NCBI GenBank assembly: GCA_022822905.1
Contig: JAJDYE010000023.1
Coordinates: 124,197 to 188,196 of the forward strand
DNA length: 64,000 bases
DNA from: Acidimicrobiia bacterium
GTDB lineage: Bacteria; Actinomycetota; Acidimicrobiia; Acidimicrobiales; Bin134
Reading direction: 5' to 3'
The notes beneath the pieces are model-generated. The model had not been told where the DNA came from, made no database searches, and worked only from the letters and a program-made list of their open reading frames with translations. A program made the position numbers and the translations under genes. This document shows positions 1-8,394 of the stretch, in pieces (within the stretch, counting starts at the first letter, position 1; each line of letters begins with the position of its first letter).

Positions 1-714
1 AACTCCGACCTGCCCCCGCTGTTCCACCCCCGCTACGATCCGGTGTGGGCGGCGTGCGAGGAGCACGACGTGGTGATGACCCTGCACTCGGGCGGCACTG
101 GGATGCCCGACTACGGCGACTCCCCCGCGGCCGGGCCGATGTTCGTGATCGAGACCCCGTTCTTCTCCAACCGCTCCATGTGGCACCTCATCATGGGCGG
201 GGTGTTCGAGCGGTACCCCGGCCTCAAGGCCGTGTTCACCGAGCAGGGCTTCGGCTGGGTGCCCGACATCCTGCGCCGCCTCGACGGCCTCCACGCCCAG
301 ATGTCGATGACCGGGCGCACCGGCGAGCTGGGCTTCTCCGCCGACTCGGTGCTGCCCGAGAAGCCCAGCTTCTACTTCGACCGCAACATCTGGATCGGCA
401 TCAGCTTCCCCGGCCCCAACGAGATGCGCCTGCTCGACAAGGTGGGCGACCACAAGGTGATGTGGGGCTCCGACTACCCCCACGTGGAGGGCACCTACCC
501 CTACAGCCGAGAGGGCATCCGCTTCGCCCTTCACGACCGCGACGAGGAGTCGATGCGCCGCATCCTGGCCGGCAACGCCGCCGATGTGTACAACTTCGAC
601 CTCGACGCCCTGGCCCCCCTAGCCGCCGAGCACGGCCCGACGGTGGCCGAGATCGCCGAGCCCCTCAGCGACATCCCCAAAGACGCCACCTCCCCCGCCT
701 TCTGGGGCAAGTAG
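1..714 (+). CDS. Amidohydrolase-family metal-dependent hydrolase, 5' end outside window
   Basis: The frame is open from base 1 and ends at TAG 712-714, so the N-terminus lies before the window; the first in-window start-like codon is GTG at 43. The visible 237 codons have features of the amidohydrolase_2 (PF04909) TIM-barrel family: THG-like HSGG near the start, a segment reading VFTEQGFGWVPD, and MWGSDYPHVEGT, whose Asp-His pair is a usual metal/catalytic site. The substrate cannot be told; relatives hydrolyse or decarboxylate cyclic or unsaturated acids. The C-terminal stretch (YNFDLDALAPLA) is nearly the same as in the protein at 34506-35729, so the two are paralogues. The next gene starts 62 bp downstream on the same strand. 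Confidence 0.88.
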   Translation, partial: NSDLPPLFHPRYDPVWAACEEHDVVMTLHSGGTGMPDYGDSPAAGPMFVIETPFFSNRSMWHLIMGGVFERYPGLKAVFTEQGFGWVPDILRRLDGLHAQMSMTGRTGELGFSADSVLPEKPSFYFDRNIWIGISFPGPNEMRLLDKVGDHKVMWGSDYPHVEGTYPYSREGIRFALHDRDEESMRRILAGNAADVYNFDLDALAPLAAEHGPTVAEIAEPLSDIPKDATSPAFWGK

Positions 715-776
715 GGCTTCCGCCGGCATCAGCCGGGCTAATTTCCGCCTAGGGCCGCAACCAGAAAGGCACGCTC

Positions 777-1625
777 ATGGTGAAAGACATCCGCGAAGTG
801 ACCCCCGACCAGCATTGGGATGCGTTCGAAGAGATCTGGACCGGGCTCATGTCGTACCGGTACCTCAACAAGACCACCCCGGCGCTGGACACCGGATTCG
901 CCGACGACGAACTGGAGTCGATGCCCCTGCGCCACGACATGCGCAACGCCCACGGCGGGATCATGGCCGCCCCCCTGGCCATCGGCTGCCCCGAGCCGAG
1001 TTGGAACGACGATCTGGTGGTACCCGCCCCGGTGGTGTCGTACACCCAGATCCTGGACGACGCCCGAGGCGTGGACCAGATCCAGGTGTACCGCGAGGTG
1101 ATCAACTTCGGCCGCACAATGGGATTCACCCGCTCCAAAGTGGTGGATGCCGCCGACCACTCCCGGGTCATCTCCACCTCGGCAGGAATGGGAGTGAGCC
1201 TGGGCGATGTGCCCGACGGCTACGAAGCGGTGGACAACCCGCTCATCCCGGTGGAGGACTCCCCCGACATGCCCCGCCTCCACGAGGTGTTCGGCGTCAC
1301 CAAGGGCGACGACGGCTGGTACCGGCTCCCCGAGCTCACCAAGGAATTCTCCGCCCCCCACGCCGCCCTCCACCTTGGCCCCATCCACATAGTGTTCGAC
1401 ATCACCGCCCATGAGCTGGTTGAACAGGCGGCCGGCACAAACCGCATCCAAGTGGAGACCTGGTACGTGATGTTCGTCAAACCTGGCCTCATCGGCCCAT
1501 TCCGCTGCGAGGGCGAGGCCATCACCAGCCGCAGCGGCCGAATCAGCGTCAACCTCACCCTGTTCGACGAAGGCCGCGACAACCGCACCATCACCACCGG
1601 ATCAGGAGTGTTCCGAGTGGTCTAG
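777..1625 (+). CDS. Tandem-hotdog acyl-CoA thioesterase-like protein
   Basis: This 282-residue protein starts at ATG 777 behind GAAAGG. It looks like two hotdog folds in tandem. The N-terminal half has an AHGGIMAAPLA motif at about residues 58-68, resembling the HGG active-site turn of PaaI-type thioesterases. The C-terminal half (about 200-282) is strand-rich (VMFVKPGLIGPFRCEGEAI, then ISVNLTLFDEG) as in the second repeat of such proteins. Hydrolysis of an acyl-CoA, or binding of one, is inferred from the family only. It follows the amidohydrolase and may be co-transcribed with it. A MaoC-like dehydratase is a possible alternative. Confidence 0.65.
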   Translation: MVKDIREVTPDQHWDAFEEIWTGLMSYRYLNKTTPALDTGFADDELESMPLRHDMRNAHGGIMAAPLAIGCPEPSWNDDLVVPAPVVSYTQILDDARGVDQIQVYREVINFGRTMGFTRSKVVDAADHSRVISTSAGMGVSLGDVPDGYEAVDNPLIPVEDSPDMPRLHEVFGVTKGDDGWYRLPELTKEFSAPHAALHLGPIHIVFDITAHELVEQAAGTNRIQVETWYVMFVKPGLIGPFRCEGEAITSRSGRISVNLTLFDEGRDNRTITTGSGVFRVV

Positions 1626-1681
1626 TCCCGCCCCCACAATTGAGCAGCCACCCCAACGTCCGCCCAGTACCGTGGGGCCGA

Positions 1682-1768
1682 GCCCGGGTGGCGGAATAGG
1701 CAGACGCAGGGGGCTTAAACCCCCCAGCCCTCAAAGAGGGCGTGTGGGTTCGACTCCCACCCCGGGCA
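1682..1768 (+). tRNA. tRNA-Leu (anticodon TAA)
   Basis: The acceptor stem pairs GCCCGGG (1682-1688) with CCCGGGC (1761-1767), followed by discriminator A at 1768. The anticodon stem GGGGG/CCCCC (1709-1713 with 1721-1725) encloses the loop CTTAAAC, giving anticodon TAA at 1716-1718. A long variable arm GCCCTC-AAA-GAGGGC (1727-1741) marks a class II tRNA. The T arm GTGGG/CCCAC encloses TTCGACT. CCA is not encoded. The tRNA lies at the left edge of the accessory segment, a common place for integration, but I found no second copy of its 3' end in the window. Confidence 0.97.
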
Positions 1769-1951
1769 CGAATCGGCTGTCCTCACCCCGATTGGCTGAA
1801 AGGACAGCCGACCCGGCCGCACCAGCTAGAGAGGACTAGGCCAGAGGCCATCACCGAGACCAGCGGGAGAGCTCTAACCGTGTTTTCCTATGCTGGGCGG
1901 ATGGGCAGACAAGACCGCCTTGCATCCGAACTAGTCATCAAGGAGTCTCCG

Positions 1952-2254
1952 ATGAGCTTCACTGGTTCGGCGAAGCGCATCCGCCGGGCTGTCTACAGCA
2001 GGGTGCCCGAGCAGCCTCGGGGCCTGCTGGCAGCCGCCGTCGTGCTCATCCTGCTGGTCTACCTGGCATGGCTGGCAGTGCTGGGCTGGTATCTGATGTT
2101 CGGATTGTTCTTGATCCCGTCCCGGCTGTTGCGCCGAAGGCAAGTACATGCCGAAGTCGAGGCGCTGCGCCACCGGGAGCTGATCGAGGCGATACGCGAA
2201 TCCGGCAAGGGACGCGACAAACTGCCTGGTGGCGCGGGAGGGCGCAACTCCTAG
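1952..2254 (+). CDS. Small membrane protein of unknown function
   Basis: ATG 1952 has a good ribosome-binding site, AAGGAG at 1940-1945. The frame is open further upstream but runs into the tRNA, so the later start is preferred. The product is 100 residues: a basic N-terminus, a long hydrophobic stretch at about 24-52 (one long or two short membrane segments), a cluster of Arg (LLRRRQ), then a charged, probably helical C-terminal tail. The pattern suggests a cytoplasmic C-terminus held at the membrane. I do not recognise the family. Confidence 0.55.
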   Translation: MSFTGSAKRIRRAVYSRVPEQPRGLLAAAVVLILLVYLAWLAVLGWYLMFGLFLIPSRLLRRRQVHAEVEALRHRELIEAIRESGKGRDKLPGGAGGRNS

Positions 2255-2555
2255 TCTCCGAGTGAGAAGGACCAAGGCCAGGGTCGTTGGCGGATTCACA
2301 CTCTGGCCATCGCCGAAATGAAAGGACCGCCCCGACAGTAGGCACATCCACCGAATACCGTTTCCCCAGTTCATAGCCCTCTACAACCGAAGAGCAATCC
2401 TGCCGGTGAGGAGACTGTCGGGCTTATCCTTTGATCCTTAGGTGGAGCATCCCTCCTCTGTTAGGTGGAGTCCCCGACAATCAGTCGAGTCGGCCTAGGT
2501 CAGGGGTGCTGGCTGGAAGCCCTTGTAGATGAATGGGGTGGACCCTTTCCCACAC
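2255..2555. other. Intergenic stretch without a recognisable gene
   Basis: No convincing coding frame is seen on either strand. The only structure noticed is a 10-bp direct repeat, TTAGGTGGAG, at 2438-2447 and 2461-2470, spaced 23 bp apart. Confidence 0.5.
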
Positions 2556-2744
2556 TCAGGCCGCGTTTATCGTTTGTCCGCAGTCCTCGCACCAGTCGGA
2601 CCACCCGCCCCGTTCGGACAGCTTGGCGGCTGGCTGTAGGCGGTTGCAGCAATCGCAGCGAAATCGGATCAACCTGCGCCGCGCCGTGTCGATCACCACT
2701 GCGGCGGCGAGACACAGCACCGGCAAGAGGTAGAGCCAGCCCAT
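2556..2744 (-). CDS. Small membrane-anchored zinc-ribbon-like protein
   Basis: Read from ATG 2744, this encodes 62 residues. An N-terminal membrane segment (WLYLLPVLCLAAAVVI) is followed by a basic turn (TARRRLIRF) and two Cys pairs, CDCC and CEDC, about 20 residues apart, as in a small treble-clef or zinc-ribbon domain. The four-Cys arrangement and hydrophobic leader support a real gene despite its size and weak ribosome-binding site. An in-frame start at 2825 would add 27 residues with no clear features. Function unknown. Confidence 0.4.
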   Translation of the reverse strand: MGWLYLLPVLCLAAAVVIDTARRRLIRFRCDCCNRLQPAAKLSERGGWSDWCEDCGQTINAA

Positions 2745-2962
2745 GCCGCACCGTACCACCACCGGCTGGCACCGACGCGGCAGCGGCACCAGCCCGACTG
2801 GCAGGCACTTTCCGATCTGTCTCAATGGTGTTTCCCTTCGTTATGCGATGCGGCCTGTTGCCGAATGGCGATGTCGGTCGACCCGGTCGGGCTAAGGAGG
2901 GTTCCGCGCCTGGTTACTCTCCCAACGCCCAAATTGTGTCCCATCCGGGAGAGGAGCAAATC

Positions 2963-3381
2963 ATGTCCGACAGGAACTCGATTGCAGGCCCAGCACCATC
3001 CCCCGGAACTCCGACGAATACGAAAACGGCATCCCTCTCCTCTCAGCTCTCAATACCACCACTCTCGCAAACCGAGACCGAAAAAAGAGGACACATCAGG
3101 CGGACCAAACTCAGGGGGTTACGCCATTGCTCCTGGTCGCCTTCGTGGTAACCGCAGGAGTCTTCGCCAACCGATGGGAATCTGGCCCTGATCCGGGCAC
3201 TCTCGCGCAGTTCGTCACAGACGATCTAAGTGCCAGGGATGTGGAGATCGAACTGGCGACTAAGTTGGCCTCCCAAATTCAAGACAACGAGAAGATTTTG
3301 GAGCGGGTCAAGGTCACCGTGGCCCTTGAGTTAGCCGTGGCTACGGTTGGCGTCCTCTGGCTGCTAACCCCATTGCTCTAG
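2963..3381 (+). pseudogene. Two-TM protein gene with an apparent frameshift
   Basis: ATG 2963 has a strong ribosome-binding site (GAGGAG, 2951-2956), but its frame ends at 3151 after an unremarkable peptide. The -1 frame, open through 3381, has protein-like features: a membrane segment at about 3124-3165 (TPLLLVAFVVTAGVFANRW), a charged middle, and a second membrane segment at the end (LAVATVGVLWLLTPLL). That frame has no start codon upstream of TTG 3127. A shift of frame between 2963 and 3120, for example in A6 at 3081-3086 or G5 at 3114-3118, would join start and body. It may be a mutated gene, a sequencing error or recoding. Confidence 0.4.
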
Positions 3382-3489
3382 CTGGCAGGACAGTCTGAGC
3401 GTTGAGTGTCGTGCGGCAGCTTCGCGTGCTGGGTGCCAGGCTCTTGGGAAACCTCATCTTCGCAGGCAAGGTGCTCGGATGGTCGTCGT

Positions 3490-4467
3490 CTATTGCCGCG
3501 CTTTTCGTATGGCTTTCAGCGTTTCGACAGTGCATGGTTTGTCGGGGTGTCGGTGGAGCATCGCGTGGCAGTTGGGGCACACCGGCACGAGGTCGTCTTT
3601 CGGGTCCACTTTGTATTCGCCGTCTTTGGCTGCTCGGGCCACTGGGGTCTTGTGGTGGACGTGGATGAAGCCAGTTCCAAAGTCCCCGTACTCCTCTCCG
3701 CAGTCGATGCCGCACACCCGGCACTTCGCGCCATGACGCTTGATGCAAATCCGCCTGGCTTCCGGGTCCCGCTCGTACACGACAACTGAGACCTTCTTGG
3801 TGGCCCCTTCTATGAATCTGCCGTCCTCGTCAAATGCACCTGCCTCATCGCCGGACAGGGCGGAAAACTGATGGTTGCCTGGGTCATGTTCTATGTCATG
3901 GGCATCAACTGGTGCAGCGTCGAAATGATCGTCGGCCAAGTCCTGGATCATTTCGGCTGCTTGTCTGGCTCTTGGCATGAAGACCGTCATATTGGGATTC
4001 CCGATAGAGCGTTGCAGTTCCCCGGGCGCAGACTTCGGGATACTTGATGCCAGCCACCGGACAGCTCGGCGGTGAATGGCACCAAAGGGTTGGGAGGGGT
4101 CACAGCCTGCTGTGCCGATCACCCGGCCGACAGCGACCCAGTCCTCGGCGGTTCCGTGGTTCTTCAACGGCAGGACCACGAGATCGCGCACGCTGATGTC
4201 GTGGTAGAAGCGCCAAACCTGATTGCGGGAGCTTCTTCTTTCGCCGAGTGAGTGATGCTGGAAGTCCCGCTCGATGTACTCCCCGTAGGCGTTCCTGTCC
4301 GCAAACAATGAGAGGTCAGGGGCAGCCCACTCATCCCAACCGATACTCACAACACCATGATCCAGGTTGTGTGCGACCCGTTCCCCCTCGCGGCCAGCGC
4401 GCACAACCCAAGCCCTGAACTCCGATAACCCTTTCCGGTCGGCCGCATGGTTGGGCAACTCGTCCAT
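3490..4467 (-). CDS. HNH endonuclease with PUA/EVE-like N-terminal domain
   Basis: ATG 4467 has GGAG six bases upstream; the product is 325 residues. The C-terminal HNH domain is clear: Cys pair KCRVCGIDC, the HVHH core near residue 269, and DDLVPVCPNCHAMLH with the second Cys pair and final His. The N-terminal 130 residues (WVVRAGREGER, GVVSIGWDEW, ISVRDLVVLPLKN, WVAVGRVIG) resemble the PUA-superfamily domain found in front of nucleases in modification-dependent restriction enzymes, which reads modified bases. The inferred role is a type IV-like restriction nuclease acting on modified foreign DNA. The OGG-fold gene lies 157 bp upstream on the same strand and may act with it. Confidence 0.8.
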   Translation of the reverse strand: MDELPNHAADRKGLSEFRAWVVRAGREGERVAHNLDHGVVSIGWDEWAAPDLSLFADRNAYGEYIERDFQHHSLGERRSSRNQVWRFYHDISVRDLVVLPLKNHGTAEDWVAVGRVIGTAGCDPSQPFGAIHRRAVRWLASSIPKSAPGELQRSIGNPNMTVFMPRARQAAEMIQDLADDHFDAAPVDAHDIEHDPGNHQFSALSGDEAGAFDEDGRFIEGATKKVSVVVYERDPEARRICIKRHGAKCRVCGIDCGEEYGDFGTGFIHVHHKTPVARAAKDGEYKVDPKDDLVPVCPNCHAMLHRHPDKPCTVETLKAIRKARQ

Positions 4468-4624
4468 GTCGAACTCCTATGGGATTGGGATCGCCTAGTT
4501 TGCCGCGCTGCGCTCGGAGTCCGCACCTATTGGGCTAGACACTCAAGAGGCTTCGATGACATCGGGGACTCCGCCGATTTGGATCAACCGCGTGGCTGCT
4601 GGTCCGCTCTTTCCCCAATTCGAG

Positions 4625-5377
4625 CTATCCCAAGCTGAAGTGCGATGGTTCGACGCTTCGGGCTTTCTCCCAGATGCACAGGTCCAGCGCTCCAGGTTGC
4701 ACGTTGCCGTGTTCCGCGTACTGGAGGAACGACTCTCTAAATCTGTCGTAGTGGCGACGGAGGTGCCATTGCGGTTTGAATATCCCAGTCCACATCAAGG
4801 CCCGCACCAGCGGGCCACTGATGATCGCCACTTTGGCGCCGCCGGTCAGATTGCGGACGATCCGTGCAGCGGTCGGCGGGCCGACCCCGTACAGCCGCCC
4901 CAAGTACATCTCCAATTCAATTGGGTCCTCGGGAGGGGGTTCGGAGCGAAGCTGGGCCAAGGAAACGACGATGCGTTCCGACCGCTGCTTCGGAAACCTG
5001 TAGCACCCCAAACCGCCCGGCAGAGGCTCCGCTAGCCACTCTTCGATTTCCTCTGCTGTCGCTGCGGGGTTCTCAGCCAACAGATCGAGCACAACCCTCT
5101 TGGCCGCGCTCGCCGACTCGGCCTTTACCCCGGCACCGCCGAGCAGGCCGAACAGCACCGCCGACACGATCCCGGTTTCAGATGCCGTTTCTGCGAGATG
5201 CTCCTCGTAGCGCTCTGCCGCCGTCCGGTTGACCCAAAACGCCGGAGTGCCGAACACCTCATGGCCGCCCCACTCGACATCCCACGACTGTCCCTTGACC
5301 GTGAAGCCGATGCGCTCGTGGGCGCTGCGCCCGCAGTGGGGATCACGCATGGGGTCCAACGATACCGCTTTTTCCAC
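4625..5377 (-). CDS. OGG-fold (HhH) DNA glycosylase-like protein lacking catalytic residues
   Basis: The 250-residue frame starts at GTG 5377, with an alternative ATG at 5350; neither has a strong ribosome-binding site. A helix-hairpin-helix at about residues 160-175 (LYGVGPPTAARIV) and the following VAIISGPLVRALMW and LDLCIWEKA match the layout of 8-oxoguanine glycosylase (OGG) relatives. In active OGG enzymes the hairpin carries Lys (G-V-G-T-K) and the next strand carries Asp (V-P-V-D). Here these positions read Pro and Ser, so base excision by the usual chemistry is unlikely. It may bind DNA or sense damaged or modified bases for the downstream HNH nuclease. Fold fairly sure, role unknown. 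Confidence 0.6.
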   Translation of the reverse strand: MEKAVSLDPMRDPHCGRSAHERIGFTVKGQSWDVEWGGHEVFGTPAFWVNRTAAERYEEHLAETASETGIVSAVLFGLLGGAGVKAESASAAKRVVLDLLAENPAATAEEIEEWLAEPLPGGLGCYRFPKQRSERIVVSLAQLRSEPPPEDPIELEMYLGRLYGVGPPTAARIVRNLTGGAKVAIISGPLVRALMWTGIFKPQWHLRRHYDRFRESFLQYAEHGNVQPGALDLCIWEKARSVEPSHFSLG

Positions 5378-5897
5378 GTCCGAGAGACTAGGCCGACCTA
5401 AAGGAGGCGGTCGCTGTCAGCCTGCCGCCGGAGGCCGGAGCAGGAATCGAAGCCTGCTCCGCGATCACCCCCACCCCCTGCTGTGAGACCACTACTAAAC
5501 CCGCAATGGAGACCCCGAAACCGAGGACGGGTCGCACCATCTTTTTTCGCCGTTTCCGGGCGATTGGTAAAATCCCAGGTTGAGCGGGTGGGAAGCTCGC
5601 AAGGGATTTCAGCAGTTGCAGCGAATCGGAATCCTTCTGGTCACTCTGATAAAGCCCTGACCAGGACTTATAGGTGCTGATAGCCCTCAATTTGGCACGG
5701 AGCACCCCAACTGTCCACTCCAGGCAAACCCGGTAGTCGCACAAACAGCGGCCAAACCTGCTGAAACCCTCTGAACAGGGGAAATGAGCCTGAGCGTCTC
5801 TGTGCGGGCGGCGATCCATTTGGAACGTTTCCGCGAATCTCGTGGAACGTTTTTCAAAGGCCCGCGAACCGCCGGGTCAGTCAAACTGGCGAAGACC
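5378..5897. other. 520-bp gap; hairpin and phased direct repeat only
   Basis: No confident gene is seen. A minus-strand frame from ATG 5540 to 5388 encodes 50 residues with one hydrophobic stretch, but it has no ribosome-binding site and a repetitive tail, so I do not call it. Two structures are clear: a perfect 8-bp hairpin GGAGCAGG/CCTGCTCC at 5437-5460, and a 10-bp direct repeat TGGAACGTTT at 5821-5830 and 5843-5852. The 22-bp spacing (about two helical turns) would suit a DNA-binding protein. Confidence 0.5.
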
Positions 5898-6526
5898 CTA
5901 CTCGGCGAAAGCGTGCTGCGTGGAGCGGTTGCGGCGGAGGCCTTCTACGTCGGCTAAGTCTTGGGCTCGGCCGGCAGCCAGCTTGTTCTTCTTCAGGTCT
6001 TCCAAGCCGATGAAGGGAACCGCCAACGAGTCGAGCACAATATCGGCGCGCCGATCCCAGCATGACTCGAAATCGACTCCGGCGATGCTGGTCAAGATGT
6101 CGATCCGGTTCGGCGGATACCCTAACTGCACCACTTGGCCCTCCTCGGAGAAGTCCTCTGGGGTCAACCCCAGCGACCCGAAGCCGAACTCGGTCAACAC
6201 TTGGACCAGCCGAGCGGCGTTCTCAGAATCGACCCAAACCCAAACGTCCAGATCCTTGGTCAAACGCGGATGGCCGTGAGCGGCCACCGCGTACCCCCCA
6301 CCACCAGGAATCGAACCCCATGCTCCAAGCACAGCGAGACGAAATCATTCAGATCCTTCCCCAGCAGCATCTGCTGCCTCCCCTCGCCATTCGAGTCGTA
6401 GTAGCACGCTTGCAGCTCTCGAACGTGGGCAATCCGCTCGGCAGCAGGACGTGAGCACCAGAACCCGGCATCGGGATCGGGATCGCCCAGCCGGAGCCTG
6501 GCCGCCACCTTCGCAATCCCAGTCAT
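5898..6526 (-). pseudogene. Frameshifted nucleotidyltransferase with fused upstream partner
   Basis: Two minus-strand frames form one gene if a base is restored. The upstream frame encodes a short helical part starting at ATG 6526 (RPAAERIAHVRELQ), then from Met at 6370 LGKDLNDFVSLCLEHGVRFLVVGG. The downstream frame continues YAVAAHGHPRLTKDLDVWV to TGA 5898. Together these give the VGG-Y-A-x-x-x-H-G-x-P-R-x-T-x-D-L-D signature of small nucleotidyltransferases common in toxin-antitoxin or phage-resistance loci. The break lies in a C6 run at 6294-6299 (G6 on the coding strand); seven G would restore the frame. It may be a null allele, phase variation or a sequencing error. Confidence 0.65.
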
Positions 6527-6703
6527 AAGAGCACCAAACCCCTCATCCGAGTGCGACCATTCTACCCCCGCTGACAAGCGCCCCAGCACTGAAGTCCCGC
6601 CGACTCCCTGTCTCCACGAAGTGGGCAGGGAGTGGGCCGCGTTGTCACTCTCGTCGGGATGATGGAGGTCTGTTCTCCATTTCCTCTGATCGGGAGAAGC
6701 CCT

Positions 6704-8359
6704 GTGTCGGACTTCAAACACATGTTGCTGATCGACCGAGACGACGCCGCAGGAGCGGTGGCTCGGCTGGAGTCAGAGCGAGAACTCGCTGCTGCGGCGT
6801 GGGCAATTGTCCATAGTGGCGCTTTAGCCGATCTCGCTGCCACAGAGTCTGAAGTAGTCAACGCCGTTGCAGAGATCCCTGTTTCGGACACGGCTGAGCT
6901 TGTCTCGGAAATCCATCTGGGGGGCGACCCGTTGGGGGATGCGTTTTTGCGATTGCGATCCCCAAAGCAGAGGCGTCCATTGGGGGCTGTATACACGCCT
7001 CCGGGGATCGTGGAGGCGATGGTGGGCTGGATCGCGGGCAGAGAGCAGCCTGCTCGGGTCGTCGATCCTGGAGCAGGGTCGGGGCGATTTGTGCTGCAAG
7101 CGGGACGGGTCTTTCCTGATGCTTCGTTGGTCGCTGTTGAACTGGATCCTTTGGCTGCTCTCCTGTGCCGGGCCAACCTGACCGCGGCGGGATTTGATGA
7201 TCGGTCCACCGTGATGGTGGACGACTACCGAGAGGCCAATCTTGGCAGCTGCGATGGGGTGACGGCGTTTGTGGGCAATCCCCCCTATGTGCGCCACCAC
7301 CAAATCGAGTCTCGGTGGAAACGGTGGCTGACAGCCACTGCGAAAAGCCAGGATCTGCCGGTCAGCGCCCTTGCCGGACTTCACGTCCACTTCTTTTTGG
7401 CGACGCTTCTCGCAGCCAAGCCGGGTGACATTGGAGCTTTCATCACTTCTGCGGAGTGGTTGGATGTGAATTATGGGAAATTGCTGCGCGGGATGCTCAC
7501 CGACGGCCTGGGCGGTGAATCGGTCCATGTCGTTGCTCCAGAAGCGCTGGCATTTGAGGATGCGGCTACTACCGCGTCGGTGACCTGTTTTCAGATCGGT
7601 TCAGAGGCTCGCTCTGTCAAGATGCGCCGGGTCGCGAAGGCCAGCGACCTTGCCGATCTCTCCAAGGGACGCCGAGTGAGCAAACAGCGCCTCATGCAAA
7701 AGAAACGGTGGTCGCCGCTGCTGTCCCCCGCACCGCCACCCCCGGAGGGATTCGTCGAGTTGGGCGAGCTCTGCCGAGTACACAGGGGCGCGGTCACCGG
7801 GGCCAACGCCATCTGGATCACCGCCGCCAACGACCCCGAACTGCCGGCAAGGACGCTATTCCCATCGGTCACCAAGGCCCGAGAACTCATTGATGCCGCC
7901 GACGGCGTGCTGTCGAGCCTTCGCAGCCTTCGTGCAGTCATCGACCTGCCTGCCGATCTCAGCGAACTCGACAAAGACGACCGGGAGCTCGTGAAACGCT
8001 TCTTGCGCTACGCCCAGCGTAACGGCGCCCACTCCTCGTATGTCGCCCGTCACCGAAACCCCTGGTGGTCAGTGGGGCTACGGTCTCCTGCACCGATTTT
8101 GGCCACCTACATGGCCCGACGCCCTCCGGCATTCGTTCGCAATCTTGCCAGGGCGCGCCACATCAACGTCGCCCACGGGATCTACCCCCGAGACCCACTC
8201 TGGGATGACGCCTTGGACACACTGGCCGCCTCGCTGAGGTCCAGCGTTTCTGTGGCACAGGGACGCACCTACGCTGGTGGACTCACAAAGTTCGAGCCTT
8301 CGGAGATGGAGCGCATCCCCGTTCCCAATCCCGCACTGCTCGTTGAATTGTCGTCGTGA
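6704..8359 (+). CDS. N6-adenine DNA methyltransferase, apparently orphan
   Basis: The SAM-binding motif (VVDPGAGSGRF, about residues 118-128) and catalytic GNPPYVRHH (about 190-198) mark a gamma-class N6-adenine DNA methylase like the Eco57I/TaqI group. The C-terminal 300 residues would hold the target-recognition domain. I prefer GTG 6704 (VSDFKHMLLI, 551 residues), but ATG 6722 is possible; a start at 6632 would add an unlikely leader. No partner restriction gene is adjacent: neighbours are the broken nucleotidyltransferase and a RelBE pair. It may protect against the HNH nuclease, act as an epigenetic regulator, or be a restriction-modification remnant. Confidence 0.85.
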   Translation: MSDFKHMLLIDRDDAAGAVARLESERELAAAAWAIVHSGALADLAATESEVVNAVAEIPVSDTAELVSEIHLGGDPLGDAFLRLRSPKQRRPLGAVYTPPGIVEAMVGWIAGREQPARVVDPGAGSGRFVLQAGRVFPDASLVAVELDPLAALLCRANLTAAGFDDRSTVMVDDYREANLGSCDGVTAFVGNPPYVRHHQIESRWKRWLTATAKSQDLPVSALAGLHVHFFLATLLAAKPGDIGAFITSAEWLDVNYGKLLRGMLTDGLGGESVHVVAPEALAFEDAATTASVTCFQIGSEARSVKMRRVAKASDLADLSKGRRVSKQRLMQKKRWSPLLSPAPPPPEGFVELGELCRVHRGAVTGANAIWITAANDPELPARTLFPSVTKARELIDAADGVLSSLRSLRAVIDLPADLSELDKDDRELVKRFLRYAQRNGAHSSYVARHRNPWWSVGLRSPAPILATYMARRPPAFVRNLARARHINVAHGIYPRDPLWDDALDTLAASLRSSVSVAQGRTYAGGLTKFEPSEMERIPVPNPALLVELSS

Positions 8360-8373
8360 GCCTCACAGACCCG

Positions 8374-8392
8374 CCTCGCTGGACCAGCGAGG
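8374..8392. terminator. Hairpin between convergent genes
   Basis: CCTCGCTG (8374-8381) and CAGCGAGG (8385-8392) pair perfectly around a 3-base loop, in the 35-bp gap between the ends of the methylase and RelE-like genes. There is no T-run, so a bidirectional terminator is inferred from placement and stem strength. Confidence 0.55.
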
Positions 8393-8394
8393 AG

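Noticed and set aside
1682..1768. tRNA-Leu 3' end as an attachment site duplicated further right
   Set aside because: No second copy of the T-arm/acceptor sequence was found in the window, and no integrase gene is present.
2465..3151. 228-codon plus-strand frame starting at 2465
   Set aside because: Crosses the likely minus-strand zinc-ribbon gene and has poor composition; only the part from ATG 2963 has a ribosome-binding site.
5437..5460. Hairpin GGAGCAGG/CCTGCTCC with TTCGATT-like loop as part of a tRNA
   Set aside because: The loop has eight bases, and no acceptor, D or anticodon arm is found around it.
5388..5819. 143-codon minus-strand frame
   Set aside because: No ribosome-binding site, unlikely composition, and no motif; at most a 50-residue hydrophobic peptide from 5540.
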